Source of the DNA: Ephemerocybe angulata
Lineage: Eukaryota > Basidiomycota > Agaricomycetes > Agaricales > Psathyrellaceae
Length of the DNA: 64,000 bases
Assembly (NCBI GenBank): GCA_013368325.1
Contig: JAACJK010000168.1
Location: 669,627-733,626, forward strand
Reading direction: 5' to 3'
Made by a program: the position numbers and the translations under genes. Positions 21,610 to 34,017 of the stretch are shown here, piece after piece. How positions within the stretch are numbered: the first letter of the stretch is position 1; every line of letters starts with the position of its first letter. Below the pieces are notes generated by a model. It searched no databases, had not been told where the DNA came from, and saw only the letters and a program-made list of their open reading frames with translations.

Positions 21610-22669
21610 GACTTCGCACTCCCCCCATAATTCCCAGAGGACTCCAGCTAGACTTCCGCTGGAAGTCCAGTGGACTTCCTGGACTTCCTGGACTTTTGCT
21701 AGACTTTTTGTCCAGTAAGGAGATAAAAGTGCCCTGAACCGGAGTCCGGTAGAGTTCAGCAGAGTCCAGCAGAGTTCAGTAAGGTCTAGTTGGACTCCAG
21801 TACCTGCCAAATTAGAGTCTGGTACAGTCCAGCAAGTGTCCAGTCCAACTGGAGTCCTGCCGGTCCAGTGGACTGTCCAGCTAGACTCCGGAAGCAAGTG
21901 AAACAGGCTAGTTACATCAGTTATAACTAAGGTACAATCATAAAAGCCTATTATTATTCTTTTGTAATTAAGCCTAATAGTGACAGGTGATGCCATCATT
22001 ATTGTCAAGCATTAGAAACCCATCATATTACTTGCTGATGCTATCATTCATATTGTCAGAAGATTTAGATTGAATGGTGTAAGCTCAATTATATAGGCAG
22101 TTGTCAATTTACAGTCGATGTTCAGAAAGTATTTTGCATTTTCCAAGGCCATTATTGGAGATTTTTGGAAACTTTTGATGGACATAAGCATCAAAAAGTG
22201 ATGGCTATGTTTATACAAAATAAAAATAAAAGTCCAGCAAGAGTCCAGCAGGATGTTCAGCAAGACGTCCAGCAGAAATCTGCAGAAATCTGTTTTCAAG
22301 TGTAGCAAGACATTTAAAGTAGATATGAATTGTTAAAAGTGTCCTCTAGAAGTCCAACAGATATCATATATATATGGAAGTTATTACAATATGTATTAAA
22401 TTACCAAAATACCATAAGAGTCTAGCTAGACTCCAACTGGACTTGAACTGGATTTTCAAGTCTCAACCGGACTCAACCAGACTCAACTGGACTTTACCGG
22501 ACAAGTTGGACTTCTATTGGACTTCTATTGGACTCCTGTTGGACTTCTGGTGGACTTCCAATAGAAATGCACCTTTTATGGTAAGTCCAGCAGAAGTCCA
22601 TTGGAAGTCCACCAGAAGTCCAACGGACAATCCGGAGTCCTAGAGGACTCCTGGGGGAGTGTAAAGTAC
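21610..22669. repeat. AGTCCAG inverted-repeat element, copy b
   Basis: Left end GACTTCGCACTCCCCCCATA, right end the reverse complement of GTACTTTACACTCCCCCAGG. Nearly identical over its first 600 bp to 34018-34610. The interior around 21970-22080 contains about 100 bp related to the 5' part of the HNH relic at 31120-31190. The outer 150-300 bp on each side consist of AGTCCAG words. Confidence 0.7.
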
Positions 22670-22738
22670 AGCACCTCAGCTTGATATTGATGTTACCAAG
22701 CTCTGTGGGATTTGGGCAACCCACTCATACCAGCTTCC

Positions 22739-22803
22739 CTTCATATCTGGGGCAATGGTACCACTCATTCTAGGCCCCCTTTACCATTGCCCCAGATGTG
22801 AAG
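22739..22803. repeat. 22-bp perfect-type hairpin
   Basis: The arms CTTCATATCTGGGGCAATGG and the matching inverted sequence at 22782-22803 pair at 21 of 22 positions around a 21-base loop. It lies at the 3' end of the minus-strand relic that follows. Confidence 0.6.
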
Positions 22804-23572
22804 ATGTCTAGCAAGACATTGCAGACGGGACCGAGAAACCTGCGAGTCACATCATGCTCCTTCCAGGTCTGCAATGGAGGAACGTTAGCCAAGCCTTTTA
22901 TCTCTTGCAGCCCCCACTCTCTCACTTTTCTAACAGCGAGGATTTCCTTAGTAAGGAATAATTGCAGAGACTGGAGAAGGAATAGTCAATACCTTGAGCA
23001 GGCCTCTGAGCAGTACGGCTTATTTGTCAAAGTCGTGTTCTTCGAAGGAAGCAGGGTGGCCTTTGCCTTCTCACTGATCTGGTGCACAACATGTCCAAGA
23101 GCATCACCCAAGGGAGTTTCCAAAAGGTCCTAAGAACAAACCAACCAGGCATCACATTATGGTAGGGAATTATCCGTAGTCGACCAGGACCAGCAGCTTT
23201 AAGCTTGACCAAAATACTCCTTCTCTTTGGCACCCAATCCCGCCATTTGGCACTCCTTAGAAATAGGGTTTATGAACTCGCATTCCTCTAACCTAGTTCA
23301 GGTCCGATGGGAGGGACCTATATACATAATCTACCCAGGCCTTCTTCAGTTGGGCCCACAGAAGTATGAATGAATCATTTTGAGATTACTGATTCCAGCC
23401 TAAGCTGCACCTCCCTCAACTTCTTCGCATACTCGAACTGGAGCCTCTAAGTCAGCAACCCTCCTAGCTGCAAGTTGCTATCGGTCAACACAAAGGAGTA
23501 TGTTGATATCCTAAGATCCACCAGCTCATCGAATTTTCCCTCAGGATAGTCGAAATTTGTGATATTCGCGAG
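22745..23572 (-). pseudogene. Unrecognised spliced gene relic
   Basis: Minus-strand segments can be strung together: NFDYPEGKFDELVDLRISTY (near 23550), AKWRDWVPKRRSILVKLKAA (near 23240), LETPLGDALGHVVHQISEKA (near 23110) and KVREWGLQEIKGLANVPPLQ (near 22935), ending in TAG near 22765. One intron with GTATTG and TTAG ends is plausible at 23000-22941. Stops and frame changes separate the earlier blocks. I do not recognise the protein. It lies between copies b and c of the AGTCCAG element. Confidence 0.45.
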
Positions 23573-23875
23573 GGCTTTGCACTGCTCTATTATTCTTGTA
23601 GGAGTTCAGGAGAAATTCTAGTCAAATTCTACTCAAATTTTGAGTTCTGATTTTGTACTAGAGTTCAGTTTAGTTCAGAAGGAGTTCAGTATTAGCCAAA
23701 GCTTCAGTAGGAGTTCAATACACTGGAATTCCTCCAGGTTAACTAGAAAGTCTAGCAGGACAGTTTTTATAGAACAATTCTATAGGAAAAAAGGTAACCT
23801 CTTCAATGATGCAGCATCAATTCTCTTGAAGAAGGCAGGCAAAAAAAAAGATATTACTATAATGCTATAACCATG
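23573..23875. repeat. AGTTCAG inverted-repeat element, copy c (left part)
   Basis: Left end GGCTTTGCACTGCTCTATTA followed by AGTTCAG-rich sequence that matches copy f (36520-36702) and its continuation beyond the KDZ element (49443-49530). It gives the uninterrupted version of the site into which the KDZ element jumped. The right end was not found. Confidence 0.6.
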
Positions 23876-24016
23876 ATAGCTATTTACCTGATTTCTTTGA
23901 AGTGTTATATATCAAAAAGGGCTGATTCTCTTGCTGAATTCAGCTTGAGCAACCTCATATTTGGCGAATAACTGTGGAAGAAGCTATCATATGAACCAGC
24001 AGCCCTTAGCTTATCC

Positions 24017-24490
24017 TGTGCAGGTGATCAGTCACTCTACAATGCATTGAATGTCTATCCTCATTCTGCTGCTTACAGTGCTTATTATCAACCTTACCCT
24101 GAACAGACAGGCCCCTACTCCCAGCAGGTGCCTAACACATATCCCAACCAATATCACTCAGCTTACACTCAGCAGCTACCTCCTTAATTTTTTTATAACT
24201 AGCCAGAATAGGTTAAATCCCTAGCCGGCATACCCTCAGCAATATATATGTATATATACCACCTTGGCTCAAACCTCTGCAAATTAAATGTCTCTGAAAT
24301 TGAATCTTTGAAAGAGAGATACCACTCAATTGAGGATATACAGCTGCTCTATGATAAGTGGTTGAAGAAGCCATATCTGAACTTCATTGCTCCTCTATTA
24401 GAGACTCTTGATGTCTACAACTACAAGCTAGATGAATTGGAGGGCTACGACAATAATAACAATGCTGACCCCAATTATGTCATGTAGCCA
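24017..24490 (+). other. Two short open frames, unrecognised
   Basis: A Tyr/Gln/Pro-rich frame (PYPEQTGPYSQQVPNTYPNQ) ends at 24187. A second frame, 24248-24487, encodes 79 residues with LYDKWLKKPYLNFIAPLLET. They may be exons of one broken gene. No family recognised. Confidence 0.3.
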
Positions 24491-24589
24491 GGTCTTAGGT
24501 GGAAAGGCAGGGCAACTATCTTTTTTAAACAGACGGGCTAGAGGAATGTGTAGGCTGGCTCTGAGCATCCTCAGAAAGGTTTGCCCAGG

Positions 24590-24735
24590 AGTAATAAAGT
24601 ATTTTGCATTTCCTGATTGACATAATCATCAAAATTTGATAGCTATGTTTATCCAGCAAGAAGTTCAGCAAGATGTTCTGTAAGAATCCAGCAGAAATCT
24701 GTTTTCAAGTGTAGCAAGAGATATTTGCTTCTTGA
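24590..24735. repeat. AGTCCAG element interior fragment
   Basis: Matches the interior of copy b around 22130-22315 (AAAGTATTTTGCATTT, then AGCAGAAATCTGTTTTCAAG). Ends not identified. Confidence 0.5.
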
Positions 24736-26473
24736 ATCCAGAAATATGTCTGGCTCAATTTGGCAAGAAGTATAGCTTATTCTGGAATTGAAAGGTTGGT
24801 AACTAGCCTGAGAACTATATGAATATTTGAAACTTACATAGGCGACGATATAAAACTGCAATGTATATTTACAGCCATCTTAACTTAGAGGTGTAGAGAG
24901 GCTAGAAAGCGAGGAAGCATAAGAATAATTAAACAGGATAAATTAAATTTATATACAGAGCGATAGTAGAGGTTTAAGAACAGCTTAAAACCAGACTGAG
25001 GATTTGGATGTGGGTTAAGTTATAGAAATAAATAGGAAGTAAGTAAGGAGCATGTACTGCAGTTGGTTAAAATAACAGGTCTAATGAGAGGCAGCCAGTG
25101 CAGCAGAAAAAATTGATGTACATGTCTGTGTGAGTGTGTCTATCCCAATGCTCATGCATTGGAACTCACCTTACGTACCAAAATAATCCACCTGTTGAGA
25201 ACAAGCATAATGCTACTCCAATTACCGACTATATCCAGGCTTATCTGGATGCTCCCATGCCGCCTACTGTTTACTATGGTACCAGCACCTACACCTATTG
25301 GCATGGGGATCACAAATCAAGTGCCACTCAACAGTGACGACGAGGCATACAGATCTTTTCCCTCTGTGCAACTGCATCCAGGGAAACAAGGGACAGTGCT
25401 GGCATAGTGCAATTTTCCACAATACTCACTAGTAGAGGTAGTGAAAAGAACTTAAATCCAAACTATGCACACGTCAAAGTCACCACCAACTTTTGGAAAG
25501 ACCCACTAGGCTCCCTTATGTCTGTCAAAATTGCTAGGAACTATTACAAGCAGCATGAGCTTTTGATCAGTAATGCTCAGGTGCGACTCTGTCTCTTGTG
25601 AATTGGATTATTCTGATTCAGAATTAGAATACTTCTCACATAAATTATATTAATCTGATTCAGGCCCTGACATTCAGCAGTGCCTGCACTCCTTTTTGAG
25701 GTTCTTCGCTAGTAGACTGGTAGTTCAGCGTGTTGTAGAGTAGGCTAGTCAGAGGCACATTGGAGCATTGGAGCATGTTTGTGTACTGGAAGTCTACTAG
25801 AAGTCCAGAAGTCCAATAAGAGTCTAACAGAAGTCTAGCTTGTCCGATGCAGTCTAGTTGAGACTTAAAGGTCCAGTCTCACTCACATATAGCTATCTCT
25901 ATCCCCAGTCAAGCTTGTACGGCCTCACACCATATGAGAAATTAGTCCCTCACATCCCTCAAGTATGACAGAATGGTTTACACACCTTAATAGAGGTATA
26001 AAAACACGTCGTGCTGGGTTGTCTGCGTACAGCACCTAGCCCTATCTACGCAGTCACTTATATTGATGAAACAACCTCTTAAAATCATATTTTATTCCAC
26101 TATGCTGACCTACCTACATTGAGGAACCCGTAGCATAGGTAGGCAAACTATGCTTCAGTGCAGACACCTTACCCATATTGAGTAACTACCCACCTGGTGC
26201 ATGCACTCTATCTGACTGATTTCCCCACCCTCTCGAAAGACTTACTAGAAATCGAGGCTTCTTGGGATTGGGAGTGGATGGAGGGTGGGAGGGGCAAGGA
26301 GGGAGGGGGGGGAAGAAGGAGGAGGAGGGGAGAGGAGGCGGAGGCGGGGTGTTCCGCCCCACCTCTCCTCCTCTTTACCTTTCTTCCTGAGTTTCTCCTC
26401 CTTCTTCTATTTCTTCTTCATCGTTCTTGCCTTTCTCTTCCTGTCTTGTCGCTTGAGCTTCTTGCGGCAGCTG
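24736..26473. other. AT-rich stretch, no assigned gene
   Basis: Small plus-strand frames at 25159-25407 and 25407-25601 (the latter with NYAHVKVTTNFWKDPLGSLM) look like decayed exons of an unknown gene. A patch of AGTCCAG words lies at 25785-25880. A purine/pyrimidine-rich tract at 26280-26460 may be the 3' untranslated end of the LINE relic that follows. Confidence 0.35.
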
Positions 26474-26740
26474 TCATCTCTTTACTTTGGTGATGCGCCT
26501 GGTGCTCACCATATAGGTCGTGATCGCCTTCAGGTCTGCCTTATTCTTCATGTTTGCTTTGAGGTCTCGGAACCTGGGTCCAAGGGCCTTGTCCATCTCT
26601 CTGTGCTGCTTTCGGTATGCTGGGCATTCATACATGAAGTGTTCGATGGTTTCCCTGCAACCACGACGGCACTGGGAGCAAAGGTGGGAGTTAGTTAGTT
26701 TTCTCTTCTTCAGGTAGTCGTTCAATGGTAGCCAGTGCAT
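26474..26740 (-). pseudogene. C-terminal fragment of a second LINE type
   Basis: An 88-residue minus-strand frame with SHLCSQCRRGCRETIEHFMY and ECPAYRKQHREM. This Cys-x2-Cys...His...Cys arrangement followed by YRKQR-like residues is the usual end of jockey/Tad-type ORF2 proteins after RNase H. It differs clearly from the LINE at 7.9-14.3 kb, so it is another family. Everything upstream is lost. Confidence 0.65.
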
Positions 26741-26769
26741 AGTTAGTATTACTAGTTCTTAACCCAGTT

Positions 26770-27440
26770 CAGACCAGAACTTAGAGCAAAACCAGGAGGG
26801 CTTCACTTTATTTGTTGGCGAGGTGAAGACCTTTAGAAATCTCCTTGAACAACAAATTCCTCAGACTGTGGGAGAAATGTTTGCAGGTATGAAAACCATG
26901 CTATAAGCACTGCTTTATCATTTACTTAGATCTCCTAGATATTGAACTATGATCCTCCCAGAAAAGATGTCATTTGTGGCGCATTGACTGATGGGTGGAC
27001 ATGAATTTTTATCCTCCTTGAACCTGACACATCAGACAGCAGAGCCATCTATCACTACACTGATGAGTTCACACTATTCAGTTCAACACACCCTGACCCT
27101 CTCAGCTCATCATTGCTCACACCTCTGCTTATGAAGGAGAGATGTGATTCAGTTGTGGCCATCGTTTCTGGCTGGGTGAGTTCTGAGCTAATGTAACCAC
27201 ATTCTACTTACATGGGATATTGTAGGTCGAGAAATCTCATTGCAAACTTAATGAAGGTTTGTTCACTTACAGAGTGGGAATGAGTTCACTGTCTGAAAGT
27301 CTCTTTAATGATGCAGTGGACTCATTGGGTATATACTTGGTACACTACTGCACATGGCACTTCCCCCTCCTATAGAAGGAGGTAGAAGCAACCAAGTATC
27401 AACTCAATGTTATACCGCAGTTTTAGTTGTTTGTGAACCA
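26770..27440 (+). pseudogene. Decayed coding region, possibly a transposase
   Basis: Plus-strand blocks in shifting frames: VGEVKTFRNLLEQQIPQTVG, YDPPRKDVICGALTDGWT then a stop, and PDTSDSRAIYHYTDEFTLFS. A DGWT motif in such a setting recalls hAT-type transposases, but no catalytic signature or BED finger is seen. I would not name it with certainty. Confidence 0.3.
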
Positions 27441-28975
27441 ATATCAAATGCACATTAGATGGGCGTTCCTCTGCATGTCGAGGCTGATAAGAGACAGATG
27501 CTCATTTTCTGAGCATTTTTCAAGTGCATGGTCAGCGCTTGACCACTTTAGATTGGCTGCTACCACGTGCACTTCTTTGACCCAGACCACAACGTCACAA
27601 CACCCCTCAACAATCTCGAACATGACCTTGCTCAGGGCGGGCCATCAAATGTGCTCATGTGGCCTACTTTTCCAGCATCACACACCCACTTCTCGCACTC
27701 ACCAGCCTCAACCACGGCAAGGACATGTAACAATAATGAGCATGATGTGCCCAAAACAATGGTTGAATGTGACTCCAACTTATGGGTAAAAATGCATGGA
27801 AGGCATCAGCACTGTATTGCATTATTTAGGTCACTATCAAAATGCCATTTTGAAGATCTATTTGAGTGTGGACGTACCTCTTGTATCCTAAGTTGGTAGC
27901 ACCAACTTGAGAAAACACTAGCATACGGACACCCTAAGAATTCCATGGCAGGACCTATGCCAGACTTACCATTCCTTGCCAGCCTGTTTGTCGATCTGAC
28001 TGCCATAGCGCTCCAAGCTAGGAGTAGTAAAGCAATGGCAAAGGTACATGAGCATATGAATGCAAACATACTAGGCACTGCTTGTCTTTCAAACAGGGTT
28101 TGCTTCAAGCTCGACGTCTCTTCGTGGCTATTCGACTGTCAGTTCTGTGTAAGAAAGTCAGGTGTATCTCACATTCACACAGGCCCAGTGCAGAACTGGG
28201 GGCATTCAATTCTAGCAAGACAATCTTGGATCCAGGACACGAGGGCCTCAATGGTTGCTTTCAAGGTGTTCGCAGTAGCAAGTTCCCTGTAATGACTGTA
28301 AGAAATGAGCATGAAGCAAGAGGTAAAAATATACAGGAATATCAGGGTTAAGAGTATAATGAGTGCAGTCAGGGCAAGAGGTATACTGCTGGAAAATAGA
28401 GTTGGGCATTCTGGCAAGAAAACCTGCACCAGGCAGAGGTTGCAAGATAAGGGAAGGAGAGAAGAGGGCGAACGAGAAGAAGAAGGCGAGGAGAGCCTAA
28501 TAGTTTTATATCTTGGGACCCATCAGGAAGCATGTTGGAGGACGTGACATGGTCTTGCCTGTCAAAGGATCGTCCATAAAACCAGCTGTAATGTTGGCTG
28601 GCACCTAGTTCCCCCCATACTATACCATACATTCACACATCTCTCTCTAAGGGCTCCTGCTCTTTCATTGGAACCTTGCCAGCACACAGTATTTTCTATC
28701 ATAAAGGACTCCGGCAGCCAGTGCTCTCCAGATGACTCCAACTGAGGTTTTTGCTAAGGGAGATGCAGCTGAGTATATCTGAGGGAGATGCAACATCCTC
28801 CTGAGGGCTCTGGCAGCTAGAGCCTTCCAAAGAGGATGGCTGTGGTGGTAAAGTGTTAAGCAATTAGATGCTGGCAAGTGCCTAATAGTAGTGCACATGC
28901 ACAGTGGAATTTGAATCTCTGCTTTCTTGGCATGGTTCTTCTTGTTCCCTTTCTTTGCTTCCAACTACTTCAAGA
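27441..28975. other. No gene recognised
   Basis: Short overlapping frames on both strands, up to about 120 codons, without recognisable motifs. Confidence 0.4.
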
Positions 28976-29060
28976 GTACTTCACACTCTCCCACCTATTC
29001 GTGTGGACTCCACAAAGAATTCAGTGGCATACCAGTAGACTGGAAGCAAGGCTTGTCAAC
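28976..29060. repeat. AGTCCAG element left end, copy e
   Basis: GTACTTCACACTCTCCCACC followed by GTGTGGACTCCAC and CAGTGGCATACCAGTAGACT, close to the left end of copy a at 19185. Only the terminus is clear. Confidence 0.5.
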
Positions 29061-29154
29061 AAATTTAGAGAAAAGGTTGGTGTCTATTGCATTATAATTT
29101 ATTAACATCCTATGACTAGCTGCATTTTATTTCAACAGATGCTCATCTATATCT

Positions 29155-29352
29155 TTATTATCTCCATTGCTCATCTATATCTTTATTATCTGGATAGAAC
29201 ATGCTTGTTATTTCCTAAATCAAATGGGAATGAACCAGAATGTGTTTCTCAAGCTTGCGCAGATACTGCGAGATAAGGCTGTGTTAGTGCCTACTCGAAT
29301 TGCTCACTGCCCAGACCGGCATTTCAAACAGGGATGCCAGCATTGCCAGTGA
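29155..29352 (+). pseudogene. Possible Harbinger-type N-terminal fragment
   Basis: The frame reads LNQMGMNQNVFLKLAQILRD then KAVLVPTR. Fungal Harbinger transposases have a similar RMxxxTFxKLxxLLR segment near their N-terminus. It is short and the identification is tentative. Confidence 0.3.
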
Positions 29353-30450
29353 GGTGGGGATACTGTTTCAAAGTAAGCCCTATTATTATGAGCCAATGGC
29401 TCATTCTGTGGCTATATTCTAACAAGTCTGAGGAGATGCTTCAGGAAAATCTTAAACATGCTCATATTTGATGAAGTATATTCATGGTGAGAAGAAGTAT
29501 GGTGTTATTCTCTGGAATGGCATGTAAATGCTTGCAAGCTGCTATTTGCACCCAAGCTGCTGACTTACCTCCCCATGAGCCCATTGTGTTAACAGACCTA
29601 GCCTCAGATGTTATTTGCTTTGTCAACATTGGGCAGGTCAATCAAGGATGCAGCCAAGTTCTGCAAGTATGCCAGCAAAGCCATACTCAATGCTGGACTG
29701 GCTAGCAAATTCAAGCCTGACGAGACCACAAGCATGGCAAAGGTTTTGCACTCTCAACATTGGCATCATGATGGAGCACAGGCCTAAGAGGCTATATAAT
29801 CTCCACAATGCAGGACACAAGAGATTATAACCTAGGAGGGAAGGCCCTGGCATCCAAACATGAGCTGGGGAGGAGGAGAAGGGGGCAAGGCAGCGAGGTT
29901 GATATTTCATCAGACATGTTTTTTATATCAGGCTCGTCAGGCTCATTAGAGCTCGATCCTGCCTCAGCAAGGGCTCAGAGTCAATAAGCACTGATGACCA
30001 CCACAAGTTTCTGAGCTTGTGCTGTGCCTTTTCATTGGAACTCTAAAGGTTTAAACAAAAGTTAAAACACAATCAGTTATATCAGAATGGTCAGGACGAG
30101 TGCGTACCAGCTCCAAGTATAGCATCAGTCCTGTAAGGGTGTTTGTCTTAATGTTTGTGGGGAGGTGGTTCCTGTGGGCCCTTGCCCACCTTTAGTTCAA
30201 TGCTGGGAATAATATCGGACTACTGTGTAGTTGCTGCTGTATTCTTATTTCTAGAGAACAAATTACATGTAGTTGGATGTTCTTCTATTAGGTGTGCCAG
30301 TTGCTCAAGTGTGAGGTCTTAACTGAGCTCCAGTGTCAGCCTGATTATTTCCTTGTATTGTGCCTTGTATATGTCTGGCTTGTGCTTCCCAATCTTGTAG
30401 TTGCAAAAGCCTAGAAGGATTGTATTGAAAGCATTAGTGATTGGTTGGTA
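29353..30450. other. No gene recognised
   Basis: Only short frames (for example 29484-29705 plus) without motifs. Confidence 0.4.
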
Positions 30451-30793
30451 TCATTCCTCTTTTTTTTTGATATGAGAGGAATGATCCTCAGGCTGGTGAA
30501 CGCATATTGCTTCGAGATTATTTATCAGTTTTTTTGAGCACTCCTCATTGCAATAGTCTACAGCTATATTTACCAATGCTCTTAACTGTATTTTCCTGTA
30601 GTCTTGCAGATCTCCAGGGCTCAGACCAGCTTGATCTGGCATCATGTCCTCTCTTTAGTACTTTATCATAATTATTGCTTTTAGGAATGTCTTCAGTGTT
30701 GTGGTCTGCACTTTCTTCAATGTCTTCAGTGTTGTGGTCTGCACTTTCTTCAAGTCTTCTTTTATCATTCCTATGTTTGCTACTTCTCTGCAA
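30451..30793 (-). other. Short minus-strand frames with internal duplication
   Basis: Two overlapping frames of 64 and 82 codons. The 30545-30793 frame contains the 11-residue unit EESADHNTEDI twice in tandem, encoded by a 33-bp direct repeat at about 30690-30755. No family recognised. A 9-base A/T tract at 30463 follows. Confidence 0.3.
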
Positions 30794-31104
30794 TAACTGC
30801 CATCAGTGACAGTGAAAATTTGTGCATCACACCAGCTGTCATATTTGTGTCAAGCATCCTGTGCTGATCCTAAGCTCCTAGGTGTTGGTTCTTTAGTAGC
30901 CTTATTTCTTTCAGTTCAAGTGAATGTGTGAGGAGACTTCTGCTTTTGGAAAGTGATAGAGGGAGGATTCATGTGCTGTACAGTGTAGGCTGCAATAAAA
31001 ATGGTGGTAGTAGTGGTGATGATTTAAGAGTGTCATGCCACATCCAGGCTCATATTCCTGGATACTGAAAAAGGAAAGATTTTGTCTGTACTAGGTGATC
31101 TCTT

Positions 31105-31731
31105 GTCAGTGCTACTTAATAGTGACAGATGATGCTATCACTATTATTCACATTGACAGAAGTCTTAGGTTGAAGGGAATAAAAAGCCGAAATGCCCACC
31201 CATACCCTTGTTGTGTAGTGTGTGGGGCATCAACCAGCCTTCAGTACTCCCATATCATTGGGAGTGCAAAAGAAGATATTGTAAGTCATATAGTCGCCTG
31301 AATTTGCTTACTATTGCTGATAAACACAGTGGTTTGGTCTCTTGAACCGGGGTGGATTCTGCCGGAAAGCAAGAAGAGTCCCAAACATGACACCCATAAT
31401 GGCATGGTGCTCTGTGCCAACCATTATGGGGAATTTGATGGTTGTCGTTTCTTTATACGTTATATGCCTGTAAGCCTTTTTCTCTTTGTTTTTAAGCCCA
31501 TGTAAGAAAAATAGACTGTGAAGAAATTTGTGTTTATCAACTTTTCCGATACAGTCATTATCAGGGTTTCCACAGGAAGGCTATCACCCTCGACGACGGC
31601 TATCCAGATGCTCCATTTAGATCGCTCTTCATTCTTCACAAGAAGTGCGTGCACGAATTTCACGCCTTCCAACCAATCATGCCAGAAGTGCCATCCCAAA
31701 TCGTTTGGCAGAATTTCATCTGTCACTATTA
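31105..31731 (+). pseudogene. HNH-endonuclease-like protein relic
   Basis: First block: CCVVCGASTSLQYSHIIGSA, a Cys-x2-Cys and His pair. After an intron-like gap (31281-31329) comes HDTHNGMVLCANHYGEFD, supplying the Asn and second His of an HNH fold. Third block after another gap (about 31471-31506): KKFVFINFSD, then, one base out of frame, HRKAITLDDGYPDAPFRSLF and a stop at 31731. Agaricomycetes carry many HNH proteins of this layout with unknown roles. Exon joins are not all in phase and no ATG is evident, so I call it a relic. The first 70 bp resemble the interior of the AGTCCAG element copies b and d. Confidence 0.6.
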
Positions 31732-34017
31732 AGCGGCCTTATTCGCCCTGTTTTACAGGGTGTTTTACTGGCAGCAGAAAGGCCATCGTTTTGGGAACGA
31801 TGGCTGAATGTGGGTCCAAGCATCAAGCTCAGGTTTTGAGAGTTTGGATCACAACCGGGACTTTGGCGGGCCCAATAACTGTCAGCTGAGTTCTTGGGCA
31901 CCCTGTCTTTATCTGTGGTGTGCTATTGAGGGCAGTATTGTAGTTTCAAAGCTGTAGAATACATCAGTATTTGCAGCAGCTGTATAGAATTATCATTATT
32001 CAACTGAGGCACAGCACAGATGCAGAACTTGAAGCCCCCCAGCTAGAGCCTAGAGACCATTGGCCACAGAGGGCGAGCAGAAGCTGGCATGCCGCCAATA
32101 TTGGAATTGATGCAATTGATGATGTTACCTATGGGCACTGCGCTGCCTGTCATCGTGACCAAGCTACATTGCGGTTGCCCGGTCACCTTGTAAACCTTCA
32201 AGCACCTCAGTTTTTTTGGCTCTTTGGAAGTACGACATGCACTCTGCTGAGCCCAGAACCAGGGTGCGGTAAGCAGGGAAGAAGGATGTACAGCCAGATG
32301 ATGTCTAGAGAATAGTAAAAAATTGAAACACATTGAGGAGAAGCTCTATTGAAGAACTTGGGTCAAGCCTAAGGGTGATAAGCTAGAGCTTAACTGTAGG
32401 CACTGGCACTTTAATCAAAATTGGTGGGCGAGTATAAAAGGCCATGAGATACGAGACCTCTACGGAAAGTAACTGAGAATGCACCCACTGCCACATGGCC
32501 AATAGTACTATTGTTCAGTGAAACCTGTCGGAGCCCTGGTTGCAGCTGGCAGTAGCAGTTGAACAACAGATGAAAGCTCCTCTGACTCATCAGAAGCCTC
32601 AGTGCTGTGACCCAAATGGCAAGCCAGGTAAGGTAGTTAAAGGTGAAAAAGAGAAAGCATGATCACTCACCCGATAGCTCTGAAAAGAGTCTAGGTCAAT
32701 CCTCATAGACCATGCAAAGTCAAATGAACCTGGCCTCAGTAGGAAAGGCAAACACACAAATGTTATAAGCTTCTAAAGAAAGAAAAAAAGCAAGAGAATA
32801 TGGCATGAATAACTCACACAGTACAAAGACGGATTGTTTTGGTAAAACAAGCAATTCTTCCAAAGATCCAGGATATTCCAGGCACACTTGCGGAACATGG
32901 ACTCTTCTTTAGGTAGAATGGCTTGATGAACAACCATAATCTTTTGTACCACCCGTTCTGTCTTGATGATCATATGGCAGCCACTGTAAGCAATACTGCA
33001 GAGCCACTTGCACTGCTGACGCCCTCGTGCAGCTGCCTTGACCTGTTTCCCGTGTTGAAAATGCGCTGACTCTGAAATGCCAGTTCGCGATGAGAACCAC
33101 TGCCCAACTCCGCTGCTACCTGAAGCACAGCGCTGCTATCCTATTCCTGAGCTGTCTTTGTTGTGTTGCAGTAATAGTGTAGTAGTATGCTTCAAGACTT
33201 GATTTTGTGACTTTGAATATTAGCCAGTGATATTGACTAATAATGACAGTGTTACTCAGTTCCTTGGTGACAAATGATGTAAAAAAAATAGGTGTGGTGC
33301 CAGACTTGGTGATGCAAGGAATGCCCATAGCTTCAAGAAAGCTTCTGCACTATTGGACGCAAGGTACATAGTGTGGGGTAAAAGCATTGCACAGTATATT
33401 CCTTGTTTTGTTTTGCAGCTACCTCATGCTTGCTGATCTCCCTTGCTCATGTTAATAGACAATATAAGTGAGTTCACAATTCTTGTCTCTGCCAACCTCC
33501 ACTCCTCTGCATCAAATAATACCAGGCTGCAAACAATATTTCCTACATTGCTCAGCACAATACTTTGGTAAGGCTAAGGAGCACTGGATAATTACTTATT
33601 GTGCAAAGCAGAGACCAATTTATTCCCCACTCCTCTACCTGGCACCTGGTCCTTCAATATTCCAACTAAGACTACCCACTGTATCTTCAGAACATTGTGG
33701 TTGGATAGATATGGTTGGAATAATGAACAAGTGGTTGCTCTATATTATGCAGCCATATTTGGTTGTATATTTTCTCAACCATTTTCAAAATAGCTGAGCC
33801 ATTTGTGATCTGAGTGCCAGGGGTCCTGAGTTTCTTTGGTCTGACCATTATAAGAACTGGTCCAAACACTCTGGTCTACCTCTTTGGTTGAACATAATTG
33901 TATAAGTGTCTGAGGTCCTTCTGCCAAATTGGGAGAGTCAGATCTGAGATGACAGCTGTCATCAATCTGACATAACCCATCAATCTTAAATCTCAGATTC
34001 AGATCTCAAATCTAGAG
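31732..34017. other. No gene recognised
   Basis: Several short frames (for example 31971-32315 plus, with a CAACHRDQATLRLPGH segment, and 33468-33797 plus) lack recognisable domains. An HNH-related second fragment around 31980-32315 cannot be excluded. Confidence 0.35.

Noticed and set aside
26280..26460. Gly/Arg-rich protein frames in purine tract
   Set aside because: Low-complexity purine/pyrimidine DNA next to a LINE 3' fragment; probably its untranslated tail.
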